This document shows, piece by piece, positions 8,891-15,580 of a stretch of DNA of 15,580 bases. Source of the DNA: JBDSEG01 sp039920165. GTDB lineage: Bacteria; Pseudomonadota; Gammaproteobacteria; Burkholderiales; Burkholderiaceae_C. The stretch lies in assembly GCA_039920165.1 (NCBI GenBank), contig JBDSEG010000260.1, positions 1-15,580 of the forward strand, in the 5' to 3' direction. Both the position numbers and the translations under genes were made by a program. Under the pieces are notes generated by a model, which was given only the letters and a program-made list of their open reading frames with translations, did not search any database and was not told where the DNA came from. Position 1 is the first letter of the stretch, and every line of letters begins with the position of its first letter.

Positions 8891-9382
8891 TTAAAAAATA
8901 CCCAATGCCAGGCCGCCCGCCAGCGCCGCGCCCAGTTCCGCGCAGCGTTCGAGTTGCCCAGGGTCGATCTGCTTGGGCGCCAGGATGGCTTCGGGCGTCT
9001 GAGCATGAGTGCAGACGATCAGCGGTTCGGCGACCGCCTTGAGTCGCCAGCCAGTCGCGATGCGCTCGATCTGCCGAGCCGCGTTTTCTCCGTCGCTGCC
9101 GGCGCAGACCAGGGTGGCGTAGGGCCGGCCCTCGATGCGGCCGAGCGCGGGGTAATAGCTGCGGTCGAAGAAATCCTTGACCACGCCTGCCATCGCCGCG
9201 AGGTATTCGGGCGTGGCGAACAGATAGCCGGCGGCGGCCAGCACATCTGCCGGGCCCGCTTTGGCCGCGTGCAACAGGCGCACCTGAACCCCGGCTTCGG
9301 TCGCCGCGCCCTGTGCCGCCGCCTCGGCCATCGCGCGCGTGCCGCCGGTCTGGCTGTGGAAGACGATCAGCAAGCTCGGCAT
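8891..9382 (-). CDS. Flavodoxin-fold NAD(P)H-dependent oxidoreductase
   Basis: A 163-residue protein of the flavodoxin/NADPH-dependent FMN reductase superfamily. It begins with a beta strand and FMN-phosphate loop, LLIVFHSQTGGTRAMAEA (residues 4-21, Ser/Thr-rich loop SQTGGT at 10-15). It continues with AAGYLFATPEYLAAMAGVVKDFFDR, the family's second flavin-contacting region and following helix, and then a third strand and loop, YATLVCAGSDGENAARQ. The length is normal for a single flavodoxin-like domain. It probably binds FMN and reduces quinones or another small electron acceptor in the cytoplasm; the substrate cannot be told from sequence. ATG 9382 has no strong ribosome site but gives the expected N-terminus directly before the first strand. 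It is divergent from the molybdenum hydroxylase operon, with about 150 bases between starts. Confidence 0.86.
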   Translation of the reverse strand: MPSLLIVFHSQTGGTRAMAEAAAQGAATEAGVQVRLLHAAKAGPADVLAAAGYLFATPEYLAAMAGVVKDFFDRSYYPALGRIEGRPYATLVCAGSDGENAARQIERIATGWRLKAVAEPLIVCTHAQTPEAILAPKQIDPGQLERCAELGAALAGGLALGIF

Positions 9383-9461
9383 CGCGCCAGCTTAGCCCCC
9401 GGGCGAGGCGCTTGGCGGCGCGCCGTATCGTTCAGCATGAAGGAACGTCGGTCCGCCATGG

Positions 9462-9490
9462 TTGACGCCCGCCGGCGCAGCGCCGATATT
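9462..9490 (+). promoter_or_regulatory. Sigma70-like promoter of the molybdenum hydroxylase operon
   Basis: TTGACG (9462-9467, five of six consensus matches) and GATATT (9485-9490, four of six) are separated by exactly 17 bases, 44 bases before ATG 9535. It is the best promoter-like pair in the divergent gap 9383-9534. Confidence 0.45.
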
Positions 9491-9534
9491 CCGGGTCGCA
9501 CCGGGGCCGGTCCCCGCAACCGCAGGCAGTCCGC

Positions 9535-10044
9535 ATGGCCACCACCCTTACCCTCAATGGCCATCCGGCCCGCAGCACGAGCGACGCATCGACCCCGTTG
9601 CTCTACGTGCTGCGCAACGAACTCGACCAGCACGGCCCGCGCTTCGGCTGCGGGCTGGCGCAATGCGGTGCCTGCACCGTCCACGTCGACGGCCGCGCCG
9701 CGCGCTCGTGCGTCACGCCGCTGGGCAGCGTCGGCGGCCGCGCGGTGACGACGCTCGACGGGCTGGCAGCGCGCCATCGCGAGCAGCATCCGGGCAGCGA
9801 CCCGACGGCACTGCACCCGGTGCAGCAGGCCTTCATCGACGAGCAGGCCGCGCAGTGCGGCTACTGCATCAACGGCTGGATCATGACCGCGGCGGCGCTG
9901 CTGGCCGACAAGCCCAATGCCAGCGACCGCGAACTGCGCGAGGGGCTGTCGGGGCTCAAGTGCCGCTGCGGCACGCAGGTCAGCGTGCTGCGTGCGGTCA
10001 AGCGCGCGGCCCGGCAGCTGATCGACCAGCGGACGCGCGCATGA
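9535..10044 (+). CDS. (2Fe-2S)-binding small subunit, isoquinoline 1-oxidoreductase alpha (IorA)-type
   Basis: A 169-residue electron-transfer subunit of a xanthine dehydrogenase-family molybdenum hydroxylase. The N-terminal plant-ferredoxin-like domain holds one [2Fe-2S] cluster through Cys39, Cys44, Cys47 (FGCGLAQCGACTV) and Cys59. The C-terminal helical domain holds the second through Cys108/Cys111 (QCGYCINGW) and Cys143/Cys145 (CRCGTQ). Length and layout are those of the IorA class. Its stop overlaps the start of the molybdopterin subunit as ATGA at 10041-10044, so the two are translationally coupled. It has no signal of its own and would be exported bound to the Tat-signal-bearing partner. 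No FAD subunit is encoded beside it, as expected for this two-subunit class, which passes electrons to a cytochrome or other carrier. The substrate cannot be inferred. Confidence 0.95.
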   Translation: MATTLTLNGHPARSTSDASTPLLYVLRNELDQHGPRFGCGLAQCGACTVHVDGRAARSCVTPLGSVGGRAVTTLDGLAARHREQHPGSDPTALHPVQQAFIDEQAAQCGYCINGWIMTAAALLADKPNASDRELREGLSGLKCRCGTQVSVLRAVKRAARQLIDQRTRA

Positions 10045-12287
10045 AGGCCGCCGCGACGCTCGATCGCCGGTCCTTCCTGGCCGCCGGCGGCGGACTGATC
10101 GTCACGCTGGCCCTGCCGTCGGCGTCGCTCGCCAACGATGGGCCGGGTGCCGGCCTGGCGCCCGAGCGGCTCGACTCGTGGCTCGCGATCGACGCCCAGG
10201 GCCGGGTGTTGGCCTCGGTTGGCAAGATCGACGCCGGCCTGGGCATCGCGACCGCTTTCGCGCAGATCGTCGCCGACGAGCTCGACGTGACGATCGCGCG
10301 GGTGCAGATCCGCATGGGCGATACCGCAACCACGGTCGACCAGCGCGGCACCGGCTCAAGCAACGGCATCACCGACGGCGGGGCGGCGCTGCGCACCGCG
10401 GCGGCGCAGGCGCGCGCCTTCCTGGTCGCGCAGGCGGCGGTGAAGCTCGGCGTTCCGGCCGACCGGCTCGAGGTCGTCGACGGGGTGGTGCGGGTGCCGG
10501 GAGAGCCCGCACGCAGCGTCGCCTATGCAGAATTGCTGCGCGACGGGCGCTTCGAGATCGGCGTCGACCCGAAAGCGAAGCCGGGGTTCAAGGACCCGAA
10601 GCAATATCGCTACGTGGGCCAGCCGGTGCCGCGCGCCGACATCGCCGCCAAGGCGACGGCGCAGTACCGCTATCTCGTCGACTACCGGGTTCCCGGTATG
10701 GTCCATGCGCGGGTGCTGCGACCACCAACGGCCGGCGCGACGCTGCTGGGCGTCGAACGCGCGCCGCAGGGCCCGGGCTTCATCAAGCTGGTGACGCTCG
10801 GCAATTTCGCGGCGGTGGTGTGCGAACGCGAAGAGCAGGCGGTGCAGGCGGCGCGCGAGGTGCGTTTGAAGTGGTCGGAGCCGGGCTTCGTTTTCTCGCG
10901 TGACTACGACGCGCTCTACGACACGCTGCGCAGCGCGCCCGCAAAGAGCAGCAAGGTCGAACGCAGCGCCGGCGATGTCGACGCCGCGCTGGCGTCGGCT
11001 GCGCGCCGCATCGAGGCTGAATATGCCTATCCGTTCCAGTCGCATGCCTGCATGGGCCCGGCATGCGCCCTGGCGCAGATCACGCCCGATCAAGTGACGG
11101 TGTGGATGGGCGGGCAGAAGCCCTACCCCCTGCGTCATACCGTGGCCGAATTGCTCGGCCGGCCGCTGGCGCAGGTTCGCGTGGTCTGGCTGCCCGGGTC
11201 GGGCTCGTACGGGATGAACGACGCCGACGATGCCGCGGTCGACGCGACGCTGATCGCGCGCGAGGTCGGCCGCCCGGTGCGCCTGCAGTACGCGCGCAGC
11301 GATGCAACCGCCTGGGATCCGAAGGGCCCGCCAGGGGTCTTCAAATTGCGCGGCGGGCTCGATGCCGATGGCAAGGTCACGGCCTTCGACTACCGCTCGC
11401 GCGGCTACTCGGGGCGGACCCGACCCTCCGGCACCGAGCGCTACGGCGACAGCCTCGCCTCGCAGCTGATCGGCGGCCACGTCACGAAGGGTTCGGACCT
11501 GTACCAGGTCTCGGGCGAGTCTTACGGTTTCGCGAACCGCCGCGTCGCCGGTGACCTGATTGCGTGGGAGGGCTCGCTCGCGACCGGCCTGCGCACCGGC
11601 CACCTTCGCGACCCCGACGGGATGGCGACCTGCTTCGCGAGCGAAAGCTTCATCGACGAGCTGGCGCTCGCTGCGAAGGCCGATCCGGTCGAATTCCGCC
11701 TCGCCAACCTGACCGATGCGCGGCATCGGGCGGTGGTGCGTGCCGCGGCCGACAAGGCCCGCTGGCAAGCGCGCGTCGGGCCGACCCCGGACGCCGGCGG
11801 CGCCATGCTGACGGGCCGCGGCATCGCCTACGCGCCGCGCAACGGCGCGGTGGTAGCCATGGTCGCCGAGGTCGAGGTCGAGCGCGCAACCGGCCTGTGG
11901 CGCGCCACCCGCTTCGTCGTCGCGCACGACTGCGGCATGGTCGTCAACCCGCGCAGCCTCGACGGCGTGATCGAGTCCAATATCCTCATGTCGCTCAGCC
12001 GCAGCCGCCACGAGGAGGTTCGCTTCGATGCCCGCTCGGTGCTCAGCGTCGACTGGGCGAGCTACCCCATCCTCGACATGACCGAGGTGCCCGACGCCAT
12101 CGAAGTGGTGCTGGTCGGTAACCTGCCGGGGCGCTCGTACGGCGCCGGCGAACCGTCGACCCGCCCGGTCGCGGCGGCGCTCGCCAACGCCCTCTTCGAC
12201 GCCACCGGCCGACGCCTGCGCCGCGTGCCGTTGACGCCCGAGCGGCTGCTTGCCGCCATGAAGTCGCCGGCTGCGTCCGTCGTGTGA
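10041..12287 (+). CDS. Xanthine dehydrogenase-family molybdopterin-binding subunit, IorB-type, Tat-exported
   Basis: Catalytic subunit of 748 residues carrying the molybdenum cofactor, normally molybdopterin cytosine dinucleotide in this class. The N-terminus has a twin-arginine signal, DRRSFLAAGGGLIVTLAL, with likely cleavage after ASLA, so the enzyme acts in the periplasm. Family landmarks: VGKIDAGLGIATAFAQIVAD; GTGSSNGITDGGAALR; YPFQSHACMGPACALAQI; YGMNDADDAAVDA; LRTGHLRDPDGMATCFASES; FVVAHDCGMVVNP; and GAGEPSTRPVAAALANA with the expected catalytic Glu at about residue 704. The C-terminus RRVPLTPERLLAAM is typical of IorB. It follows the [2Fe-2S] subunit with an ATGA overlap. Sequence alone does not separate isoquinoline oxidoreductase from the many aldehyde or N-heterocycle oxidising relatives, so I give no gene symbol. 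Cofactor insertion would need an XdhC-type chaperone, which is not in the window. Confidence 0.94.
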   Translation: MKAAATLDRRSFLAAGGGLIVTLALPSASLANDGPGAGLAPERLDSWLAIDAQGRVLASVGKIDAGLGIATAFAQIVADELDVTIARVQIRMGDTATTVDQRGTGSSNGITDGGAALRTAAAQARAFLVAQAAVKLGVPADRLEVVDGVVRVPGEPARSVAYAELLRDGRFEIGVDPKAKPGFKDPKQYRYVGQPVPRADIAAKATAQYRYLVDYRVPGMVHARVLRPPTAGATLLGVERAPQGPGFIKLVTLGNFAAVVCEREEQAVQAAREVRLKWSEPGFVFSRDYDALYDTLRSAPAKSSKVERSAGDVDAALASAARRIEAEYAYPFQSHACMGPACALAQITPDQVTVWMGGQKPYPLRHTVAELLGRPLAQVRVVWLPGSGSYGMNDADDAAVDATLIAREVGRPVRLQYARSDATAWDPKGPPGVFKLRGGLDADGKVTAFDYRSRGYSGRTRPSGTERYGDSLASQLIGGHVTKGSDLYQVSGESYGFANRRVAGDLIAWEGSLATGLRTGHLRDPDGMATCFASESFIDELALAAKADPVEFRLANLTDARHRAVVRAAADKARWQARVGPTPDAGGAMLTGRGIAYAPRNGAVVAMVAEVEVERATGLWRATRFVVAHDCGMVVNPRSLDGVIESNILMSLSRSRHEEVRFDARSVLSVDWASYPILDMTEVPDAIEVVLVGNLPGRSYGAGEPSTRPVAAALANALFDATGRRLRRVPLTPERLLAAMKSPAASVV

Positions 12288-12333
12288 TCGTTTGTCTGCC
12301 TTTCTTCCCACTGCCTTGAAAGCCTTCGCCCCC

Positions 12334-13314
12334 ATGACGTCCCGCCGCCTCGCCATCGCCTGCATCCTGTCCGCACTCGCCTGGGGGGCGCTCCCGCCGG
12401 CGCGGGCGCAGGTCACCGACTGGCCGCAAAAGCCGATCAAGCTCGTCGTTCCCTATGCGCCGGGCGGCAGCGCCGATACGCTCGGCCGGCTCATCGCCAA
12501 GCACCTCGGCGAAGCCTTCAAGCAGACCGTGGTGGTCGAAAACAAGGCCGGCGCGGGCGGCCTGATCGGCTCGCAGCTCGTCGCCAAGGCGGCGCCGGAC
12601 GGCTATACGCTCGTCGTCTCGGGCATCGGTTCGCACGTCATCGCGCCGGTCGATCAGCCGGCCGGGTTCGACCCGATGAAGGATTTCAGCCATATCGCAC
12701 TGCTCGCCGGTCCGCCGCTCGCGGTGGTCGTCAATGCCGAGCTGCCGGTCAAGGATTTCGCCGGCCTGCTGAGCTATGTGCGCTCGAATCCGAAAGGCCT
12801 GTCCTGGGGTTCGCCGGGACAGGGCACGCACGGCCACCTGACCGGCGAACTGCTGCGCACCCAAGCCAAGCTGAACATGGTCCATATCGCCTACAAGGGC
12901 GCCGGCCCGGCGGTGGCCGACCTCATCGCCAACCAGATTCCGGCCGCCGTCATGACGCTGAGTTCGGCCAATGCGCACGTGCAGACCGGCAAGCTGCGCC
13001 TGCTCGCGGTCTCGTCGGCCAAGCGGCTGGCCGAATTTCCCGCCGTGCCGACGCTGGCCGAGCTGGGCTACCCAGGCCTGACCGGTATCACCTGGTTCGC
13101 GCTGTCGGGCCCGGCCGGAATGGCGCCGGCGCTGGTCGAGAAGATCAACGCCGAAGTGCGCCGCGGCATGCACACGCCTGCGATCAAGGCGGTGCTGCAG
13201 GCCGAGAGCATGGAGACCATCGATCTCGACCCGGCGGCCTTCACGCGTTATGTGCAGTCCGAGATTGACCGCTGGACGCCGGCGGTGAAGTCGGTCGAAA
13301 AGACCGGCAAGTAG
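12334..13314 (+). CDS. Bug family tripartite tricarboxylate transporter substrate-binding protein (TctC-like)
   Basis: A 326-residue periplasmic binding protein of the Bug family, typical length. The preferred ATG at 12334 gives MTSRRLAIACILSALAWGA and a cleavage site after ARA; an in-frame TTG at 12292 would add 14 unneeded residues. Diagnostic motifs: PIKLVVPYAPGGSADTLGR, VVVENKAGAGGLIGSQLVA followed by APDGYTL, the GSPGQGTHGHLTGELL segment, and MVHIAYKGAGPAVADLIANQ. Bug proteins usually bind small carboxylated or amide compounds; the ligand here is unknown. The gene lies 46 bases after the molybdenum hydroxylase subunit on the same strand with no intervening terminator, so it is probably the third gene of that operon. 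Its ligand may be the enzyme's substrate or product (inference). No TctA/TctB membrane genes are nearby, as is common for orphan Bug genes. Its last codons overlap the hairpin shared with the convergent dioxygenase gene. Confidence 0.93.
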   Translation: MTSRRLAIACILSALAWGALPPARAQVTDWPQKPIKLVVPYAPGGSADTLGRLIAKHLGEAFKQTVVVENKAGAGGLIGSQLVAKAAPDGYTLVVSGIGSHVIAPVDQPAGFDPMKDFSHIALLAGPPLAVVVNAELPVKDFAGLLSYVRSNPKGLSWGSPGQGTHGHLTGELLRTQAKLNMVHIAYKGAGPAVADLIANQIPAAVMTLSSANAHVQTGKLRLLAVSSAKRLAEFPAVPTLAELGYPGLTGITWFALSGPAGMAPALVEKINAEVRRGMHTPAIKAVLQAESMETIDLDPAAFTRYVQSEIDRWTPAVKSVEKTGK

Positions 13315-13327
13315 CGCCTTTGCCGGT
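13303..13327 (-). terminator. Intrinsic terminator of the dioxygenase gene, overlapping the Bug gene end
   Basis: ACCGGCAA (13303-13310) and TTGCCGGT (13320-13327) make a perfect 8-bp stem with a 9-base loop. On the minus strand the stem starts directly after the dioxygenase stop and is followed by CTTTTC, a short U tract (13302-13297), fitting an intrinsic terminator. On the plus strand it also ends the Bug transcript region but lacks a U run (TTCACG), so it is weaker there. Confidence 0.6.
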
Positions 13328-14383
13328 TCACGCGGGGAGCGGCGCGACCAGCCCGCCGTCGCGGCTCGCGACGCCGCCACGTCGGCCCGGGGTCACGCTG
13401 CCGTAACGCTGCGCGAACACCGGCGGCAGCGACCGCGCATCTTCCGGCGCGAGCCACAGGCGCAGCAGATGGCGCCGCCGTTCCGGCTCGGGCCAGTCCG
13501 CGAAAGCGGTGCGGTCGTGCAGCAGCGTGTGGTTGTGCACCAGCTGGATATCTCCCGGCTCGAGCCGCATCAGGAAGTGCAGCGCCGGGTCATCGGTGAG
13601 TGCATCCAGCAGGTCGAGCGCTTCGATATCGTCTGGGGCGAGGCGGGGTGCCTGCGCGAAGCGCTGCGCCGAATCGATGTACTGGCGCTGATAGATCGCC
13701 GACATCCGGCCGGCATGCCAGTTGAACACCGGGATGCTGAAGAACGGCAGTTCGCCGGGCTCCTCTTCGCCACGCCGGTCGGTCGCCATCGGCGCGAGCA
13801 GGCGGCGCGCCAGATCGGACCGGCGCCGGCGCAGTTCGTTCCACAGCGTGCTCGACGAGACCAGCGCCGAGTCGCCACCCGCGCGCGCAGTCTGCAGGCA
13901 CAGCAGGCCGACGATGTCGCAGCTGTCGGTATGGAATGTCTGGCGCTCGGCGGTCTGGTAGATGCGGACGGTCGGATCGTCCGAGCGCAGCCCGAGGTCG
14001 CGCACGTGGCCGAGCACATGACCGTTTGCGTTCTGGCTCAGCGCGTGGCCGAAGTGGGTTCCGAGGCCGAAGAAGGCGGTCGCCGACAAGCGCAATGGCC
14101 AGCGTTCGACCGGCAGGCCGCGCAGCAGCGCGAAGCCGCGTCCGTTCAGGACTTCGGCGCGTATGCGCGCGAGGCGCGGCGCCAGCGTCGGCAACGCGAA
14201 GTTGGCCGCCGTGAGCGCGGCGATATCGGCGCTTCGCTCCGCGAGCGGCGCCGCCGCGGCCTCGATCTCGACCACCTCGGCCGGCCCGAAGGTTTCGATC
14301 CAGTCGCTGCGCGCGGCCATCTCGGGGCCGCGCCACGCGGCCGGGCCGGTCTGCTCGGGCGGCAATTCGAGGGTGTCGTTCAT
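13328..14383 (-). CDS. TauD/TfdA-family Fe(II)/2-oxoglutarate-dependent dioxygenase
   Basis: A 351-residue oxygenase that would couple 2-oxoglutarate decarboxylation to hydroxylation of a small substrate in the cytoplasm. Iron ligands are visible as the HxD motif in FHTDSCDIVGLLCLQ (His151, Asp153) and the distal His289 in VHNHTLLHDRTAF. The 2-oxoglutarate-binding Arg lies in ERRRHLLRLWL (302-311). Other family segments are GRGFALLRGLPVERW (81-95), FFGLGTHFG (104-112) and EPGDIQLVHNH. The ATG at 14383 is the natural start; the frame stays open upstream but the extension is Arg-rich and unlike the family. No Shine-Dalgarno is seen, and TATATT ends 5 bases before the ATG. The gene converges on the Bug gene (13 bases apart) and diverges from the GFA-like gene. 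The substrate (taurine, a phenoxyacid, a betaine or other) cannot be told. Confidence 0.92.
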   Translation of the reverse strand: MNDTLELPPEQTGPAAWRGPEMAARSDWIETFGPAEVVEIEAAAAPLAERSADIAALTAANFALPTLAPRLARIRAEVLNGRGFALLRGLPVERWPLRLSATAFFGLGTHFGHALSQNANGHVLGHVRDLGLRSDDPTVRIYQTAERQTFHTDSCDIVGLLCLQTARAGGDSALVSSSTLWNELRRRRSDLARRLLAPMATDRRGEEEPGELPFFSIPVFNWHAGRMSAIYQRQYIDSAQRFAQAPRLAPDDIEALDLLDALTDDPALHFLMRLEPGDIQLVHNHTLLHDRTAFADWPEPERRRHLLRLWLAPEDARSLPPVFAQRYGSVTPGRRGGVASRDGGLVAPLPA

Positions 14384-14464
14384 GCGCCAATATAGGCTGC
14401 GCGCCGGCCCGCTACGATGCCGCTTCGATCGCACCGATGCGCGCAATTCCGAAGGGCACCCAGC

Positions 14465-14938
14465 ATGAAGCTTGAAGGAACATGCCATTGCCAGGCGGTC
14501 CGCTTCACGGTCGAGTCGCACGAGCCGGTGCCGTACCTTCGCTGCTATTGCGGCATCTGCCGCAAGACCGCCGGAAGCGGCGGGTTCGCGATCAACCTCG
14601 GCGCGGTCAAGGCGACGCTGCGGGTCGAGGGCGAGGCGAATCTGTCGGTCTACCGGGCCCGCCTCGACGATGGCGGCACGAGCACCGGCGAGCGGCATTT
14701 CTGCAGGCTATGCGGCACGGCGCTGTGGCTTTACGACCCGACCTGGCCCGAGCTCGTGCACCCGCACGCCGGCGCGATCGATAGCCCGCTGCCGGACCCG
14801 CCGGCCCGTGTCCACATGATGCTCGGCGCGAAGCCCGCGTGGGTCGAGGCGCATGTGGGCGTACATGACGAATCGTTCGATGCTTATCCGCAGGAGTCGC
14901 TCGCCGACTGGCACCGGCGCCACGGCCTCACCGCGTGA
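14465..14938 (+). CDS. GFA / CENP-V domain zinc protein
   Basis: A 157-residue protein of the glutathione-dependent formaldehyde-activating enzyme (GFA/CENP-V) family, a small zinc-binding beta fold. Cysteine pairs are in the expected order: Cys7 and Cys9 (GTCHCQAVRF), Cys27, Cys29 and Cys32 (LRCYCGICRKTAG), and Cys80/Cys83 (HFCRLCGTALWLYD). The ATG at 14465 puts GTCHC near the N-terminus as usual, with GAAGGG about 9 bases upstream; an in-frame ATG at 14417 adds an Arg-rich extension and is not preferred. Most members have no proven activity, and the formaldehyde-glutathione role is documented for only a few, so the function stays open. It is divergent from the dioxygenase gene across 81 bases and ends 12 bases from the convergent molybdopterin protein. 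Confidence 0.92.
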   Translation: MKLEGTCHCQAVRFTVESHEPVPYLRCYCGICRKTAGSGGFAINLGAVKATLRVEGEANLSVYRARLDDGGTSTGERHFCRLCGTALWLYDPTWPELVHPHAGAIDSPLPDPPARVHMMLGAKPAWVEAHVGVHDESFDAYPQESLADWHRRHGLTA

Positions 14939-14951
14939 TTCGAAGCGCGGT
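14930..14951. terminator. Short hairpin between convergent stops (weak candidate)
   Basis: ACCGCG (14930-14935) and CGCGGT (14946-14951) can pair around a 10-base loop that contains the two genes' 12-base gap. The stem is 6 bp with no U tract on either side, so a shared terminator is only possible. Confidence 0.25.
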
Positions 14952-15580
14952 CAGATCCCGGCGTACCACTGGTAGCCCTGGTCTTCCCAGAAGCCCCCCT
15001 TGCCGTCGCCGATATGGGCGAAGTCGGCGACCAGTTCAAGCCGCATCACGTATTTGGCATGCTTGTAGCCGAGCTGGCGCTCGACCCGCAGCCGTAGCGG
15101 CGCGCCGTTGGTGATCGGCAGCGGCTGGTCGTTCAAGCCGTAGGCGAGCAAGGTCTGCGGGTGGTAGGCATCGTGCAGGTCGATGCTTTCGTAATACGGA
15201 GTCGCATCGAAGGTATCGGCGCAGTGCAGCACCACGTAGCGCGCCTGCGCCTTCGGCCTGACGAGCGCCAGCACCTTGCCGAGCGGCACGCCCGTCCACT
15301 GGCCGATCGCGCTCCAGCCTTCGACGCAGTCGTGGCGCGTAATCTGGGTGCGCGATGGCATGGCGCGCAATTCGGCCAGGCTGTAGGTCGCGGGTGTTTC
15401 GACGAGCCCGTCGATCGCGAGCTTCCAGTCGTTGAAACCGTTCGCCGCGTGCGCCTTGTAGGCGGCGCCGTCGGGGTCGGTATTGCCGTTGCCGCGAAAG
15501 GTCGGCGACAGGTCGGACTTGTCGAATTCCTGCGCCATCGTCGTCGCGCCGCGGCCGACGGCACTGCGCACGCCGCGGCT
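14951..15580 (-). CDS. Sulfite oxidase-fold molybdopterin-dependent oxidoreductase (N-terminus cut by window end)
   Basis: C-terminal 209 residues of a protein with the oxidoreductase molybdopterin-binding domain (PF00174 type). The frame is open through the window edge, and the first in-frame codons (GTG 15571, ATG 15538) would start after the Tat signal region that this family usually has, so I treat the gene as truncated. Visible: WKLAIDGLVETPATYSLAEL; the molybdenum-ligating Cys in TRHDCVEGWSAIGQWTGVPL (codon at 15326-15328); YVVLHCADTFDATPYYESID; LAYGLNDQPLPITNGAPLRL; LGYKHAKYVMRLELV; and the C-terminal GGFWEDQGYQWYAGI. It probably works in the periplasm with a haem-containing partner encoded elsewhere. 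It is closer to the SoxC/YedY-like stand-alone proteins than to full sulfite oxidase, as no dimerisation domain follows. The substrate is unknown. Confidence 0.9.
   Translation of the reverse strand, partial: SRGVRSAVGRGATTMAQEFDKSDLSPTFRGNGNTDPDGAAYKAHAANGFNDWKLAIDGLVETPATYSLAELRAMPSRTQITRHDCVEGWSAIGQWTGVPLGKVLALVRPKAQARYVVLHCADTFDATPYYESIDLHDAYHPQTLLAYGLNDQPLPITNGAPLRLRVERQLGYKHAKYVMRLELVADFAHIGDGKGGFWEDQGYQWYAGI

Noticed and set aside
8525..9748. Plus-strand open frame across the lysine-rich and flavodoxin genes
   Set aside because: It runs antisense to two genes with better starts and composition and crosses the promoter regions; no motif seen.
9462..10040. Upstream in-frame extension of the molybdopterin subunit across the whole [2Fe-2S] gene
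   Set aside because: The extension is low-complexity Arg/Pro/Ala sequence. The Tat signal after ATG 10041 and the ATGA overlap fix the true start.
10356..12440. 694-codon open frame on the minus strand opposite the molybdopterin subunit
   Set aside because: Its translation is Arg/His-rich and resembles no fold, while the plus strand carries all IorB motifs.
12043..13380. Minus-strand open frame opposite the Bug gene, and plus-strand frame 13469-14395 opposite the dioxygenase
   Set aside because: Both lie against genes with unmistakable family motifs and translate to Arg-rich sequence.

Overview
The window looks like a chromosomal stretch from a high-GC betaproteobacterium, most likely Burkholderiales. 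The coding GC is high. There is a Bug-type (TctC-like) periplasmic receptor, a family greatly expanded in that order. A two-gene Tat-exported molybdenum hydroxylase sits in the same operon. No rRNA, tRNA, IS element or CRISPR array is visible.

Region 1 (1-1734): the 3' part of ettA, a ribosome-associated ABC-F ATPase, followed by a 195-base gap with no convincing element. Region 2 (1735-7720), cobalamin uptake: a large lipoprotein zinc metalloprotease overlaps by four bases a BtuF-type B12-binding protein, which converges on a BtuB-type TonB-dependent receptor. The 389-base non-coding stretch 7332-7720 is a cobalamin riboswitch leader for btuB, with possible expression-platform hairpins, a strong ribosome binding site and, further upstream, a hairpin ending the next gene. 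The receptor and periplasmic binding protein are here, but the inner-membrane BtuCD pair is not.

Region 3 (7721-9382, minus strand): an unrecognised lysine-rich, all-helical protein of 354 residues, with visibly lower GC than its surroundings and its own promoter and palindrome, then a small flavodoxin-fold oxidoreductase gene. Region 4 (9462-13314, plus strand): a sigma70-like promoter, the [2Fe-2S] subunit and molybdopterin subunit of an isoquinoline 1-oxidoreductase-type enzyme (ATGA overlap), and a Bug receptor 46 bases further on, probably one operon that oxidises and then captures a small molecule in the periplasm.

Region 5 (13303-15580): a TauD/TfdA-type Fe(II)/2-oxoglutarate dioxygenase (minus) with a terminator hairpin at its end, a divergent GFA/CENP-V-like zinc protein (plus), and the C-terminal part of a sulfite-oxidase-fold molybdopterin protein (minus) cut by the window edge.

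The least explained items are the low-GC lysine-rich gene with its promoter/palindrome block, and the coupling of an uncharacterised lipoprotein metalloprotease to btuF. I did not find a clear new defence or mobile system.
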